Source: an uncultured Flavobacteriales bacterium
GTDB lineage: Bacteria > Bacteroidota > Bacteroidia > Flavobacteriales_E > Vicingaceae
NCBI GenBank assembly: GCA_913048175.1
Contig: CAJWVX010000007.1
Coordinates: forward strand, 1 to 47,034
Direction of reading: 5' to 3'
Length of the DNA: 47,034 nucleotides
Shown: in pieces, positions 8,042 to 17,600 of the stretch
Position numbering within the stretch: position 1 is the stretch's first letter
Layout: the number at the start of each line of letters is the position of its first letter
Made by a program: the position numbers and the translations under genes
The notes under the pieces: generated by a model
What the model was told of the DNA's origin: nothing
The model's database searches: none
What the model saw: only the letters and a program-made list of their open reading frames with translations

Positions 8042-9786
8042 TTTTTAGAAAGCCATTTTTGGTAAGTACTATTTTTCTTTTCAGAATCGTCAGTAATAAA
8101 ATAGTTACTTGTTCCTTTCTCTAGTAATGGGAAAGTTAAAGTTTGAATTAAATCATCTCTACTAATTAAAACATTAACAACATCTCCAGCAGGTCTACCA
8201 TCAATAAAATCTTTAATATCATTATGAATTCTATAACCATCAATGGCTAAAATTTCATCTTTAACATTTAATCCTCCAGCGTATGCAGAAGTTCCTCTAT
8301 AAACTTTAGATACCTTATTTCCTGAAGTAGAAACACCTAAACTTGTGTTTTTGTTTTCGATTTCTTCAAAAGTTAAACCAGCATAGCCATAAATGGTTTT
8401 ATAATCAAAAGTCTTAGTGCCGTTAATAAAATCGTTGTAAAAATCATCTAACTTTAAGCCTGAAACTTCTTCTAAAGTAGATTTCATTTCTTCCTTAGTA
8501 AACCCTCTTCCTTGTTTCTTATAAAATTCACTATATAAATATTGCATAACATTATCTAAATTCTTTTTTCCTTTACTGTTCTCGATAATCATTAAATCTA
8601 ACATGTTAGCAACAACACTTCCTTTAGAATAATAAGAAATTGTTGTATTATAGCTGTTCTCATTAGATCGGTAAGCTTTAATCCAAGCATCAAAACTTGA
8701 ATGAGCTACTGGTTGTACTTTGTTTCCAGGTTGGTTCTCAATATTACTAACTGATCCTTGAAACTTTCTAATAATCTCTTTATTCGTATAAATACCAGCT
8801 CTGTATAATAATAACTCATCATAATAACTTGTAAAACCTTCCATTACCCATAATAGAGTCGTGTAGTTTTCGTTATTATAATCAAAAGGCCCTAAGGTTA
8901 TTGGCCTAACTCTTTTTACATTCCATAAGTGAAAGTATTCATGAGCTACTAAACTTAAAAATCCTTTGTAAGCTGATCCAGTATAAGTCCATCTATTTAC
9001 TTGTAATGTTGTTGAACTTAAATGTTCTAATCCACCGCTTCCGTTAGTTAAATTATGGATAATAAAAGTGTATTCTTCGTTAGGATTATCTCCAAATACA
9101 TCAGTACAAGCCTCAACAATTTTTGCCATATCAACTTTTAAAGTTTCAATATTATAATTTCCTTTACCATACATTGCAACATGGTGTATGACACCTGCAG
9201 CAGTAAAATCAAACGTTTCTTGGTTTCCAATTTCTACAGGAGAATCAACTAAAATATCATAATCTGGAGCTTCATATTCAAAAGCTGTTTCAGATATTTT
9301 GGTTAAAGAAGTACTTACTTTTTTCCAATCTTTAAAAGGAATTAAAGTTAGCTTGTGAGGAGTACTTTTTAACTCATCAATAAACATAAACATACTTGTT
9401 CCGTTAAAATAAGCGTGCGATGCATCAATAAAACTAGTTCTTACGCTTAATTCAAAAGCATAAACTCTATAATTAATAACAACATTATCCGATTTGTTAG
9501 AATAAATTCTCCAAGTATTTTTATTGATTTTTTCAGATTTAATAGATTTGTTAGCTGAAGTAGATTCTAAACCTTCAACAGCTTTAGCAAACTCTCTAAC
9601 TAAATAAGAACCTGGTGACCAAACTGGCATTTGAATATCAAAATGATCTTTTTGATGATCACTAACTGTCATTTTTATATTGTAATAATGTGTATGAGGT
9701 TCAGGCATAGAAACTTCATAATTGATGTTTCCTGCATTGGCTATTATTGTTGAGATAAAGCAAATAATTAAAAGTATTTTTTTCAT
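8038..9786 (-). CDS. Secreted M61-family metallopeptidase with PDZ domain
   Basis: 582 residues. The signal peptide KKILLIICFISTIIANA (about 2-18) directs export. The beta-rich N-terminal domain is followed by a gluzincin catalytic domain: HEYFHLWNVKRVRP with zinc ligands His282 and His286 and catalytic Glu283, and the third ligand Glu316 in WVMEGFTSYYDEL. A C-terminal PDZ domain is seen at about 480-540 (GLTFEEIENK, SAYAGGLNVKDEILAIDG). This is the glycyl-aminopeptidase-like M61 family, periplasmic or outer-membrane associated. There is no T9SS sorting domain at the C-terminus. It is the first gene of the run that continues with folA, and diverges from the PKD gene. Confidence 0.92.
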   Translation of the reverse strand: MKKILLIICFISTIIANAGNINYEVSMPEPHTHYYNIKMTVSDHQKDHFDIQMPVWSPGSYLVREFAKAVEGLESTSANKSIKSEKINKNTWRIYSNKSDNVVINYRVYAFELSVRTSFIDASHAYFNGTSMFMFIDELKSTPHKLTLIPFKDWKKVSTSLTKISETAFEYEAPDYDILVDSPVEIGNQETFDFTAAGVIHHVAMYGKGNYNIETLKVDMAKIVEACTDVFGDNPNEEYTFIIHNLTNGSGGLEHLSSTTLQVNRWTYTGSAYKGFLSLVAHEYFHLWNVKRVRPITLGPFDYNNENYTTLLWVMEGFTSYYDELLLYRAGIYTNKEIIRKFQGSVSNIENQPGNKVQPVAHSSFDAWIKAYRSNENSYNTTISYYSKGSVVANMLDLMIIENSKGKKNLDNVMQYLYSEFYKKQGRGFTKEEMKSTLEEVSGLKLDDFYNDFINGTKTFDYKTIYGYAGLTFEEIENKNTSLGVSTSGNKVSKVYRGTSAYAGGLNVKDEILAIDGYRIHNDIKDFIDGRPAGDVVNVLISRDDLIQTLTFPLLEKGTSNYFITDDSEKKNSTYQKWLSKK

Positions 9787-9947
9787 AGATATTACTTCTT
9801 TTGAATAATCGGTTTAGATATAGCCAATTTACTATAGGTTAAAAAATTATGAAGGTAAAATTAGCTAATAATAGTTGATTTTTTAATGTTTTATTACAAA
9901 TGATAGATCAAGAAAATACATATGTTATTTATTAAGGATTTTAGTAG

Positions 9948-9955
9948 CATTTTTG
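9948..9955 (+). promoter_or_regulatory. Putative -7 element for the PKD/PorP module
   Basis: CATTTTTG differs by one base from the Bacteroidota -7 consensus TAnnTTTG and lies about 30 bases before the ATG at 9986. It overlaps the TTG at 9953, which argues against that TTG being the translation start. No convincing -33 TTG at the usual spacing. Confidence 0.4.
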
Positions 9956-9985
9956 CACCTTTTTTTGCATTTTTACGTAATCAAA

Positions 9986-12900
9986 ATGATGTTAAAACTA
10001 AACATAAAGTTATTACTTTTTACACTGTCTATTTTACTGGCAGGAAAGATGTCTTTAGCTCAATGTCCTCAGTTTTTTGATTCTCAAGGGGCACTAAGTA
10101 ATAACCCGCAATGGGTAGATTGTTTTGCTGGTGATTTTAATCTAAGTGTTATACCAGATATTAATATTGGAAATTACTCTATAGATTGGGGTGATGGCAC
10201 TGCTATAACAATTGGAAATGGTTGGTTAGCAAATACAGCAATTCTACATAATTATGCAGCAACCGTTTCTAATTATAATGTAGTAATCACTTTATCGGAT
10301 GTTCCTTGTGTTATTAACGGTACAGTTATAATGGAAGAACCATCTAACGCTTCTATTCAAATTCCGTTTGGGGGATTAACAAGTGTGTGTGCTCCTGGAA
10401 ATTTAGATTTTATTAATTCATCAACGGATGTTTCTGTAAATACTGTATTTACTTGGGATTTTGGAGATGGTTCTCCAATTCAAGTATTTAATAATACTAA
10501 TGCTGGACAAATAGTTACACATACTTATTTACCTGGAACGGTTAATTGTATTACACCAGTTACGTTAACAGCAGAAAATGTTTGTAACACGTTGCAAGGA
10601 GGTCAGAGTGTTGCTACATTTAATCCTATTAGAATTTGGGATCTTGATGACGCTGCAATTACTGCATCTGCAACATTATTATGTTATCCTGATACAACGG
10701 TTACACTTCAAAATACTACCAATAGAAATTGTGAAGCTCAAGGGAATATAGCGCAACGTTATGAATATTGGAATTTAGGAGATTATTGGGGGCTTGGTTA
10801 CGATTCAATAATTGATTGGACTCCATGGCCACCAACTTTACCTTTAACTATGGAATACCCGGGTATTGGAACTTATAATGCAACGTTAATTGATAGCAGT
10901 TTTTGCGGATTGGATGCAGCTACGATAACTATTCAGATTGTTCCGCCACCTACGGCTGCTTTAACAATCAGTAAAGACACTATTTGTGAAGGAGGAAATG
11001 TTACATTCAATAATTTAGCAGGAGGTGGAGCCAATACTTATTTCTGGAATTTTGGTGATGGAACTGGTTGGCAAAATTTAGGTGGAGGTGGCACGGCTCG
11101 TGCCTATAACTTTTCAGGAGATTATGTCATTCAATTGGCAGTTTTTATAGGTGGAGGTACTGCAAGTTGTACAGATACTGCGTCTATTCCTTTACATGTT
11201 TTGCCTAGTCCTGTGGCAAATTTTAATTTTGATAATAATAATGGATGCGATAGCTTAACGGTCAATTTTACCGATTTTTCTTCGGTTGATGTTGCTTTTT
11301 GGCAATGGGATTTTGATAATGGAAACTTAAGTAATCTGCCTGTACCACCTGCACAGTTTTATAATGGACCAGGAAATTATAATGTTGATTTAGATGTTGT
11401 AAGTGTTAATGGTTGTATTCATAGTTTGACGCAGGTAATTAATGTTTATCAATCACCAATACCAGACTTTATTCCTACGAGTGTTTGTCAGAATGTAAAT
11501 TCTTTATTTACAGACTTATCTACAAGTTCAGTAGGAGATCCAATTATTGTTTGGGGATGGGATTTTGGGGATGGTAATTCAAGTATTCAACAAAATCCAA
11601 CACATACATATACTTCAGCAGGACCTGTAGATATTATTTTAGACGTCAGTACAGTATTTTGTTCAGCTTCGGATACTGTTTCTGTTACTGTTGAAACAGA
11701 ACCAACTGCTTCATTTACTGCAAATATCAATGTAGGATGTTCTCCTTTAGGAATAATTTTCACTAACACTTCTTCTGCCAATGCTGTTAACTTCTTTTGG
11801 GATTTTGGTGATGGAAACACTTCTAATTCTACAAACCCTACTCATATATTTATCAATAATTTTGGTGTAGATAAAATTTTTACGGTTACGTTAATAGCTC
11901 AAACCACTTTTGGCTGTGCTGATACTACCTCACAACAAATTTCAGTTTTTCCAAATCCAACTGCCTCATTTACGGATGATGGTATTCTGGACTGTGCTCC
12001 CCTAAATGTGAATTTCACCAATACTTCGATAGGTTCAATTAGTTATACTTGGAATTTTGGAGATGGAACACCTTTAGATAATGGTATAAATCCTAGCCAT
12101 ACTTATAATAACTTAACCCAATTTATAGATAATAACATTGTAACTTTGGTTGCTATGAGTGCAAACGGTTGTACAGATACTATTATAGATAGTGTAACAG
12201 TTTACCCAGAACCCCAATTCGGATTTAGTACAAATCCTGATTCTGGATGTAGTCCTGTAAATGTTATTTTTCCTTCTGTTATTGGTGCAGTTCAATATCA
12301 ATGGGATTTCGGAGATGGAAATTTTGGGGCTGGACCAACTCCAAATCATACATATCTTAACTCAACAACTAATGATGTTACATATATCATCCAATTAATA
12401 GCAACATCTCCCTTTAATTGTGTTGATACAACTTATGGGCAGGTATTAGTATTTCCTAATCCTTCAGCGCAATTTAATACAGACGTTATTTCTGGATGTC
12501 ATCCATTACCAATAAGTGCCACAAATATGTCTGCCGGTGGTTCTTTATATCATTGGGATATGGGAGATGGAACAATATTTGATACGTTAGTTTCAAATTT
12601 TGGACATATTTATCTTAATATAACTGGAGTGCAACAAACTTATCCGATTAGCTTAATTGCAGAAACTGCTCAAGGCTGTACAGATACCATAATTCAAAAT
12701 ATTGATGTTTTTCCAAATGTTACAGCAATTTTTTCATCAGATACGATAGGTTGTAGTCCATATGATGTTGGCTTTACTGATGCTTCTATTGGAGCTATAA
12801 TTTATTCTTGGGATTTTGGAGATGGATCTGTCATTAGTAATCTGCCAAACCCTGCTCATCAATTTACAAATTCCACCACTATTGATACGATTTATACTGT

Positions 12901-15031
12901 ATCTCTAATAATAGAATCTATTTTTGGATGCTTTGATACTACAAGCCATCAAATAACAGTTCATCCGAATATTTCAGCACAATTTACTACAGATATTAAT
13001 ATTGGCTGCCATCCACTGCCGATTGCAATTACTAATTCTTCAATAGGAGGAGCAATTTATCATTGGGATATGGGAGATGGATCTACTTTTGATACGCTTG
13101 ATTTAAATTTTAATCATCTGTATTCAAACTTTACAGGAGTTCAACAAACACATACTATTGTTTTAATAGCGGAAACTACTCAAGGGTGTATGGATACCGT
13201 AATTCAAAATATTGATGTTTTTCCAAATGTTACAGCAATTTTTTCATCAGATACGATAGGTTGTAGTCCATATAATGTAACATTCTCAGATGCATCAAAC
13301 GGAGCTATGAATTATAATTGGGGTTTCGGAGATGGGAGTATTAGTAATTTACCAAATCCTACACATATCTATTTAAATTCAACTACTACTGATACAGTTT
13401 ATACAGCAATACTTATAATCGAATCTATTTTTGGATGCTTTGATACTACAAGCCATCAAATAACAGTTCATCCGGATATTTCAGCACAATTTGTAACAAA
13501 TATTAGTGCTGGATGTCATCCATTTCCAGTTACAATTACTAATGCCTCAACTGGAGGGGCCATTTATCATTGGGATATGGGAGACGGTTCGATATTCGAT
13601 ACTTTAGATTTTATTTTTGGCCATGTATATACTAATTTAACTGGTGTACAACAAAGTCATACGATTCAACTTATAGCAGAGTCAGTTAAAGGATGTATGG
13701 ATACTGTGACTCAAATTGTAGATGTCTATCCAGATGTTACTGCAATATTTGAATATGATACCGCTGGATGTAGTCCTTTTGATGTAGCTTTTACTGACTT
13801 TTCTATTGGAGGTGTAAATTATTCTTGGGATTTTGGAGATGGATCTCCATTAGAAAATATACAGCATCCTTCACATCAATACCTAAATACAACTGCTTTT
13901 GATGTAAATTATACAGCTATTTTAATTATTGAATCGGTCTTCGGATGTTTTGATACTGTTCAAAATGTTATAACTGTTTTTGCAACACCAGTGGTAAACT
14001 TTACTCCATTTCCATTTGTTCAAACATACCCTAGTGCAACAGTTGCAATCACTAATAATTCTTTTGTAGGACCATGGCAGTATTCTTGGGATTTTGGAGA
14101 TAATTCATTTTCAAATCTCCAAAACCCACTAAATCTGGTATACTCTACTTGGGGAGTCTATCCAATTGAGTTAGTTGCTAGTAATCCAAATTGCTCAGAT
14201 ACTATTGTGCAAACAATAACTATTATTCCACCAATTCCGGTGGCTAGCTTTCAGGGTCCTGCACAGGGTTGTAGTCCTCTAGATGTTCAGTTTCTTAACT
14301 TTTCTGTGTATGGGGATACTTATTTATGGGATTTTGGGGATGGTGGAACTTCAACACAATTTTCACCTTCTTATATTTATTATAATCCAGGAGTTTATAC
14401 AGTAACTCTTACTGTTAATGGTGATGGAGGTCAAGATGTTCAAACCCAACAGTTGATTATAGAAGTATATCAAAACGCAAGTGCTTTCTTTACTGTGTCT
14501 CCAAGTACAGTATATATTCCAACAGAACCAGTTTTGTTATTTAATCTTTCGAATTTTTCTTCTTCTTATACTTGGGATTTTGGCGATGGTAATAGCTCTA
14601 CAGAAGACAATCCCCAGCATATTTATACTACACAAGGAAACTATGATATTACATTAATTGCTACAAATCAGAACAGTTGTAAAGATACTTTTGTACTTTC
14701 AGCTGCTGTGGATGCATTATCTAAAGGTGATATATCTATACCTAATGCTTTTACTCCAAACCCGGATGGGTCAAATGGAGGAATATTTACTAGTGTAGAT
14801 ACAGATAACGATGTTTTTCATCCTATTGTTGTTGGAGCAGATGAGTATGAATTAAATATTTTTAATAAGTGGGGAGAGTTACTTTTTATTAGTTTAGATG
14901 TAGGTATAGGATGGGATGGGTATTATAGAAATGAATTAAGTAAACAAGATGTTTACATATATAAAATTAAAGTAAGATACCTTGATGGTAGATCAGAATC
15001 CTTTGTTGGAGATGTTACACTTTTAAGATAA
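9986..15031 (+). CDS. Giant multi-PKD surface protein with T9SS type B sorting domain
   Basis: About 1681 residues from the ATG at 9986. A further in-frame TTG at 9953 falls inside the likely -7 box and would spoil the signal peptide, so I prefer the ATG. The signal peptide ends near KMSLAQC. Some 17 PKD-like units follow, each with a W(D/N)(F/M)GDG core, and many pairs of cysteines. Units near 12464-13983 form three copies of a two-domain super-repeat. The C-terminal 95 residues (ISIPNAFTPNPDG, NIFNKWGELLF, WDGYYRNE, DVYIYKIKVRY) are the CHU_C/gliding-motility-associated domain that directs type B T9SS export. It is probably a surface filament or adhesin. PD40 and PorP/SprF genes follow. Confidence 0.93.
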   Translation: MMLKLNIKLLLFTLSILLAGKMSLAQCPQFFDSQGALSNNPQWVDCFAGDFNLSVIPDINIGNYSIDWGDGTAITIGNGWLANTAILHNYAATVSNYNVVITLSDVPCVINGTVIMEEPSNASIQIPFGGLTSVCAPGNLDFINSSTDVSVNTVFTWDFGDGSPIQVFNNTNAGQIVTHTYLPGTVNCITPVTLTAENVCNTLQGGQSVATFNPIRIWDLDDAAITASATLLCYPDTTVTLQNTTNRNCEAQGNIAQRYEYWNLGDYWGLGYDSIIDWTPWPPTLPLTMEYPGIGTYNATLIDSSFCGLDAATITIQIVPPPTAALTISKDTICEGGNVTFNNLAGGGANTYFWNFGDGTGWQNLGGGGTARAYNFSGDYVIQLAVFIGGGTASCTDTASIPLHVLPSPVANFNFDNNNGCDSLTVNFTDFSSVDVAFWQWDFDNGNLSNLPVPPAQFYNGPGNYNVDLDVVSVNGCIHSLTQVINVYQSPIPDFIPTSVCQNVNSLFTDLSTSSVGDPIIVWGWDFGDGNSSIQQNPTHTYTSAGPVDIILDVSTVFCSASDTVSVTVETEPTASFTANINVGCSPLGIIFTNTSSANAVNFFWDFGDGNTSNSTNPTHIFINNFGVDKIFTVTLIAQTTFGCADTTSQQISVFPNPTASFTDDGILDCAPLNVNFTNTSIGSISYTWNFGDGTPLDNGINPSHTYNNLTQFIDNNIVTLVAMSANGCTDTIIDSVTVYPEPQFGFSTNPDSGCSPVNVIFPSVIGAVQYQWDFGDGNFGAGPTPNHTYLNSTTNDVTYIIQLIATSPFNCVDTTYGQVLVFPNPSAQFNTDVISGCHPLPISATNMSAGGSLYHWDMGDGTIFDTLVSNFGHIYLNITGVQQTYPISLIAETAQGCTDTIIQNIDVFPNVTAIFSSDTIGCSPYDVGFTDASIGAIIYSWDFGDGSVISNLPNPAHQFTNSTTIDTIYTVSLIIESIFGCFDTTSHQITVHPNISAQFTTDINIGCHPLPIAITNSSIGGAIYHWDMGDGSTFDTLDLNFNHLYSNFTGVQQTHTIVLIAETTQGCMDTVIQNIDVFPNVTAIFSSDTIGCSPYNVTFSDASNGAMNYNWGFGDGSISNLPNPTHIYLNSTTTDTVYTAILIIESIFGCFDTTSHQITVHPDISAQFVTNISAGCHPFPVTITNASTGGAIYHWDMGDGSIFDTLDFIFGHVYTNLTGVQQSHTIQLIAESVKGCMDTVTQIVDVYPDVTAIFEYDTAGCSPFDVAFTDFSIGGVNYSWDFGDGSPLENIQHPSHQYLNTTAFDVNYTAILIIESVFGCFDTVQNVITVFATPVVNFTPFPFVQTYPSATVAITNNSFVGPWQYSWDFGDNSFSNLQNPLNLVYSTWGVYPIELVASNPNCSDTIVQTITIIPPIPVASFQGPAQGCSPLDVQFLNFSVYGDTYLWDFGDGGTSTQFSPSYIYYNPGVYTVTLTVNGDGGQDVQTQQLIIEVYQNASAFFTVSPSTVYIPTEPVLLFNLSNFSSSYTWDFGDGNSSTEDNPQHIYTTQGNYDITLIATNQNSCKDTFVLSAAVDALSKGDISIPNAFTPNPDGSNGGIFTSVDTDNDVFHPIVVGADEYELNIFNKWGELLFISLDVGIGWDGYYRNELSKQDVYIYKIKVRYLDGRSESFVGDVTLLR
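12464..13983 (+). repeat. Three tandem super-repeats, each two PKD domains (~507-510 bp)
   Basis: Units start at about 12464, 12974 and 13481, each beginning TCAGCxCAATTT. Every unit encodes a YHWDMGDG-type PKD followed by a YSWDFGDG-type PKD. Units 1 and 2 share exact blocks: 12690-12763 equals 13200-13273 (74 bases, offset 510), and 12914-12967 equals 13421-13474 (54 bases, offset 507; the three-base change is one lost codon between VISNLP and ISNLP). Unit 3 is more diverged. This points to recent duplication or gene conversion. Confidence 0.88.
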
Positions 15032-15041
15032 TTTATAGATT

Positions 15042-16583
15042 ATGAAATATTTACTAATTGCAATATTTTGGTTGTTTACAACTATGGTTATTGGGCAAGA
15101 AAATTCCAAAGAATTTAAGAAGTCATTTAATTTAGCGACTAAAAAATTTAAGTTTGGAGATTATCATGGTGCTCTAAAAATTTACAATGAATTATATAAA
15201 GTAAATTCAGAGAACAAAGAATTGAATTTTAATTTAGGGGTATGTAATTATTATACTCGAAATTATGAGGAGGCAGAGGCTAATTTTTTAAAATCAAGTA
15301 GTTCAGTAAGTCTAGAATTATTTAGATATAAAGCTTCAATAGCTCATATAAATATGAAGTTTAAGAAGGCCTTAAATTATTATAACGCCTACAAATTAAT
15401 TTCGGGAGAGAAAGAGGTTAGCAATCAAGAAATTAATAGATTGATTCTGAAGATTAACTATGCTGAATTAGCTATTAAAGATCAGCGGAATGTTTTAGTC
15501 CAAAATCTAGGACCGACAATAAATACGAAACATCAAGAGTATGTTCCGCTAATTTCTGCAGATGAACAAATGATGATGTTTACATCAAGAAGGCCGGGAA
15601 GTACTGGGGGGCAGTTGGATCCTAATGGGATGCCTTTTGAGGATGTTTATATGTCGACTAAAATAAATAATACATGGATGGATCCTAAAGCATTAAATGA
15701 AGGAATCAATACTTCAACAAATGATGCTTGTGTAGGACTTTCTGCAGATGGACAAATTTTATTTCTTTTTAAACCCTCAGAAGATCAGCTGACCGGTGAT
15801 CTTTATGAAAGTAGAATGGGCCTAGATGATTGGGAAGCTCCTATTAAATTAGGGTCTAACATCAATACTGAATTTAATGAAACAAGCGCCACTATTTCGT
15901 TAGATGATAAAGTAATCTATTTCTCAAGTGATAGACCTGGTGGTTTTGGCGGGAAAGATATTTATAAAGTTTTAAGACTTCCTAATGGTAAGTGGAGTAA
16001 AGCGATGAATTTAGGTGCAGTGGTAAATACTCCATATGATGAAGATGCTCCTTTTATTCACACAGATAAAAAAACACTTTATTTTAGTTCTAAAGGACAT
16101 CAAAATATGGGGAAATATGATGTTTTTAAAACTGTTTTAGAAAAAAGAATTTGGTCGGCACCTGAAAACTTGAAGTACCCTATTAATACAGTACAAGATG
16201 ATATCTTTTTTGTGTTGGCCGCAAGTGGTAAAGTAGGATACTATTCTTCCTCACGTTCTGGAGGTTATGGAGGGCAAGATATTTATAAAGTTGTATTAAA
16301 AGATGAAAATGTTAAGCAATATGTATTAAAGGCAATTATAAAGTCGAAAAAAGAGGGGGAGCGTTTATCAGCCAAAATAATGTTGATAGAAAATGAGTCA
16401 AAAAAAGTGATGGGAATTTATAAATCGAATAGTAATACTGGGAAATTTATCATGTTAGTTGACCCAGAGAAATCATATAATATTGTTATTGAATCTGATA
16501 AATATCACACCTATTCAGCAGAATTAGATTTTGATATTAACAAGGATGAACGGTTTGAATTTACATTAGATAGGAAGGATTGA
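15042..16583 (+). CDS. TPR-PD40-CRD exported protein, PorE-like but without OmpA domain
   Basis: 513 residues. Signal peptide (about 1-18) with no lipobox cysteine. TPR-like helices at about 25-140 (NFNLGVCNYYTRNYEEAEANF), then a WD40-like/PD40 beta-propeller at about 165-420 (ISADEQMMMFTSRRPG, IYFSSDRPGGFGGKDIYK, YYSSSRSGGYGGQDIYK), then about 85 residues resembling a carboxypeptidase regulatory-like fold. PorE and its relatives carry the same order but end in an OmpA-like peptidoglycan-binding domain; here the protein stops first, and the next gene starts two bases later, so the domain is truly absent. It is ten bases after the PKD gene and presumably works with PorP/SprF on secretion or display of the PKD protein. 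Confidence 0.85.
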   Translation: MKYLLIAIFWLFTTMVIGQENSKEFKKSFNLATKKFKFGDYHGALKIYNELYKVNSENKELNFNLGVCNYYTRNYEEAEANFLKSSSSVSLELFRYKASIAHINMKFKKALNYYNAYKLISGEKEVSNQEINRLILKINYAELAIKDQRNVLVQNLGPTINTKHQEYVPLISADEQMMMFTSRRPGSTGGQLDPNGMPFEDVYMSTKINNTWMDPKALNEGINTSTNDACVGLSADGQILFLFKPSEDQLTGDLYESRMGLDDWEAPIKLGSNINTEFNETSATISLDDKVIYFSSDRPGGFGGKDIYKVLRLPNGKWSKAMNLGAVVNTPYDEDAPFIHTDKKTLYFSSKGHQNMGKYDVFKTVLEKRIWSAPENLKYPINTVQDDIFFVLAASGKVGYYSSSRSGGYGGQDIYKVVLKDENVKQYVLKAIIKSKKEGERLSAKIMLIENESKKVMGIYKSNSNTGKFIMLVDPEKSYNIVIESDKYHTYSAELDFDINKDERFEFTLDRKD

Positions 16584-16584
16584 T

Positions 16585-17595
16585 GTGGTAAATAAACTTG
16601 AAATTATATTTGTTATGGGTTTACTTTTTTTTGCTATTGAAAGTAGTGGGCAAGATATGCAGTTTACTCAATTTAATGCTGCGCCACTATATCTTAACCC
16701 CGCCTTCGCAGGGGCAACAATCGAGCATCGATTTGCAACAAACTACAGGAATCAGTGGTCCGGAATTCCCGGACACTTTGTTAATAGCACTTTTGCTTAT
16801 GATCATAATTTATCTGAATTTAATAGTGGTTTAGGGTTGGTTTTTGCCAGAGAAAGAGCCGGAACTGGTGCATTAGGTAGTACCGAAATGGGTTTACTTT
16901 ATTCTTATCATTTTAAAATTGATAAGAAGATTATGATTCAACCGGGAATTAAATTTAATTATATAACAAGGAGTGTTGATTTTTCAAAATTGGTTTTTAA
17001 TGATCAATTAGCTAGAGGAGGAAGCTCGGTAACTTCAGATGATATAAAATTAGACAATGTCAACTATTTGGATATTACTGCTGGATTTTTAGTTTATTCT
17101 GCAAATTTTTGGGGAGGATTTTCATTTAATCATATAAATGAACCAAATCAATCTTTGAATAATGATGAAAGTCCCTTGTTTATGAAGTTTTCTGCCCATG
17201 GTGGTTATAAATTCGATTTGTCTGAGGGTGGTAGAAAATCATTAAATACTTCTTATTTTAATTTGGCTTTACATTATAAATCTCAACAAAAATTTGATCA
17301 ATTAGATATCGGTTTATACTATACAAAAGAGCCATTTACTTATGGTGTTTGGTATAGGGGTTTACCTGGAATAAAATCTTACGAAGGAATATTTAATAGT
17401 GATGCCTTAGCGATTATTTTAGGTTATAAATTAGTTGATTATAATTTAAATATTGGTTATAGTTATGATTTAACTGTTTCTCGCTTGGCATCAAGCTCAG
17501 CAGGTTCACATGAGATTTCATTAATTTATGAAGTCGCTAGTAAAAAGAAGAAAAGAAGAAGTAAACGGTTCTTTGTTCCTTGTGCCAAATTTTAA
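16585..17595 (+). CDS. PorP/SprF family T9SS outer-membrane protein
   Basis: 336 residues. Signal peptide about 1-22, mature start near QDMQFTQFNAAPLYLNPAFA, which is the invariant PorP/SprF N-terminus, followed by QWSGIPG, YDHNL and repeated beta strands. PorP/SprF proteins anchor specific large type B cargo such as SprB; the PKD protein two genes upstream is the obvious client. The start is GTG at 16585, one base after the TGA of the previous gene; the ATG overlapping that stop is immediately followed by an in-frame stop. The C-terminus is basic (KKKKRRSKRF). This is one of several PorP paralogues expected in the genome, not necessarily the core porP. Confidence 0.92.
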   Translation: MVNKLEIIFVMGLLFFAIESSGQDMQFTQFNAAPLYLNPAFAGATIEHRFATNYRNQWSGIPGHFVNSTFAYDHNLSEFNSGLGLVFARERAGTGALGSTEMGLLYSYHFKIDKKIMIQPGIKFNYITRSVDFSKLVFNDQLARGGSSVTSDDIKLDNVNYLDITAGFLVYSANFWGGFSFNHINEPNQSLNNDESPLFMKFSAHGGYKFDLSEGGRKSLNTSYFNLALHYKSQQKFDQLDIGLYYTKEPFTYGVWYRGLPGIKSYEGIFNSDALAIILGYKLVDYNLNIGYSYDLTVSRLASSSAGSHEISLIYEVASKKKKRRSKRFFVPCAKF

Positions 17596-17600
17596 TTTTT

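Noticed and set aside
9953-9985. TTG at 9953 as the start of the PKD protein
   Set aside because: It lies in the likely -7 promoter box and would extend the signal peptide with 11 unrelated residues; ATG at 9986 is better.
12464-13983. CRISPR-like or mobile tandem repeats
   Set aside because: The repeats stay in frame, encode PKD domains and have a period of about 507-510 bases, with no short spacers.
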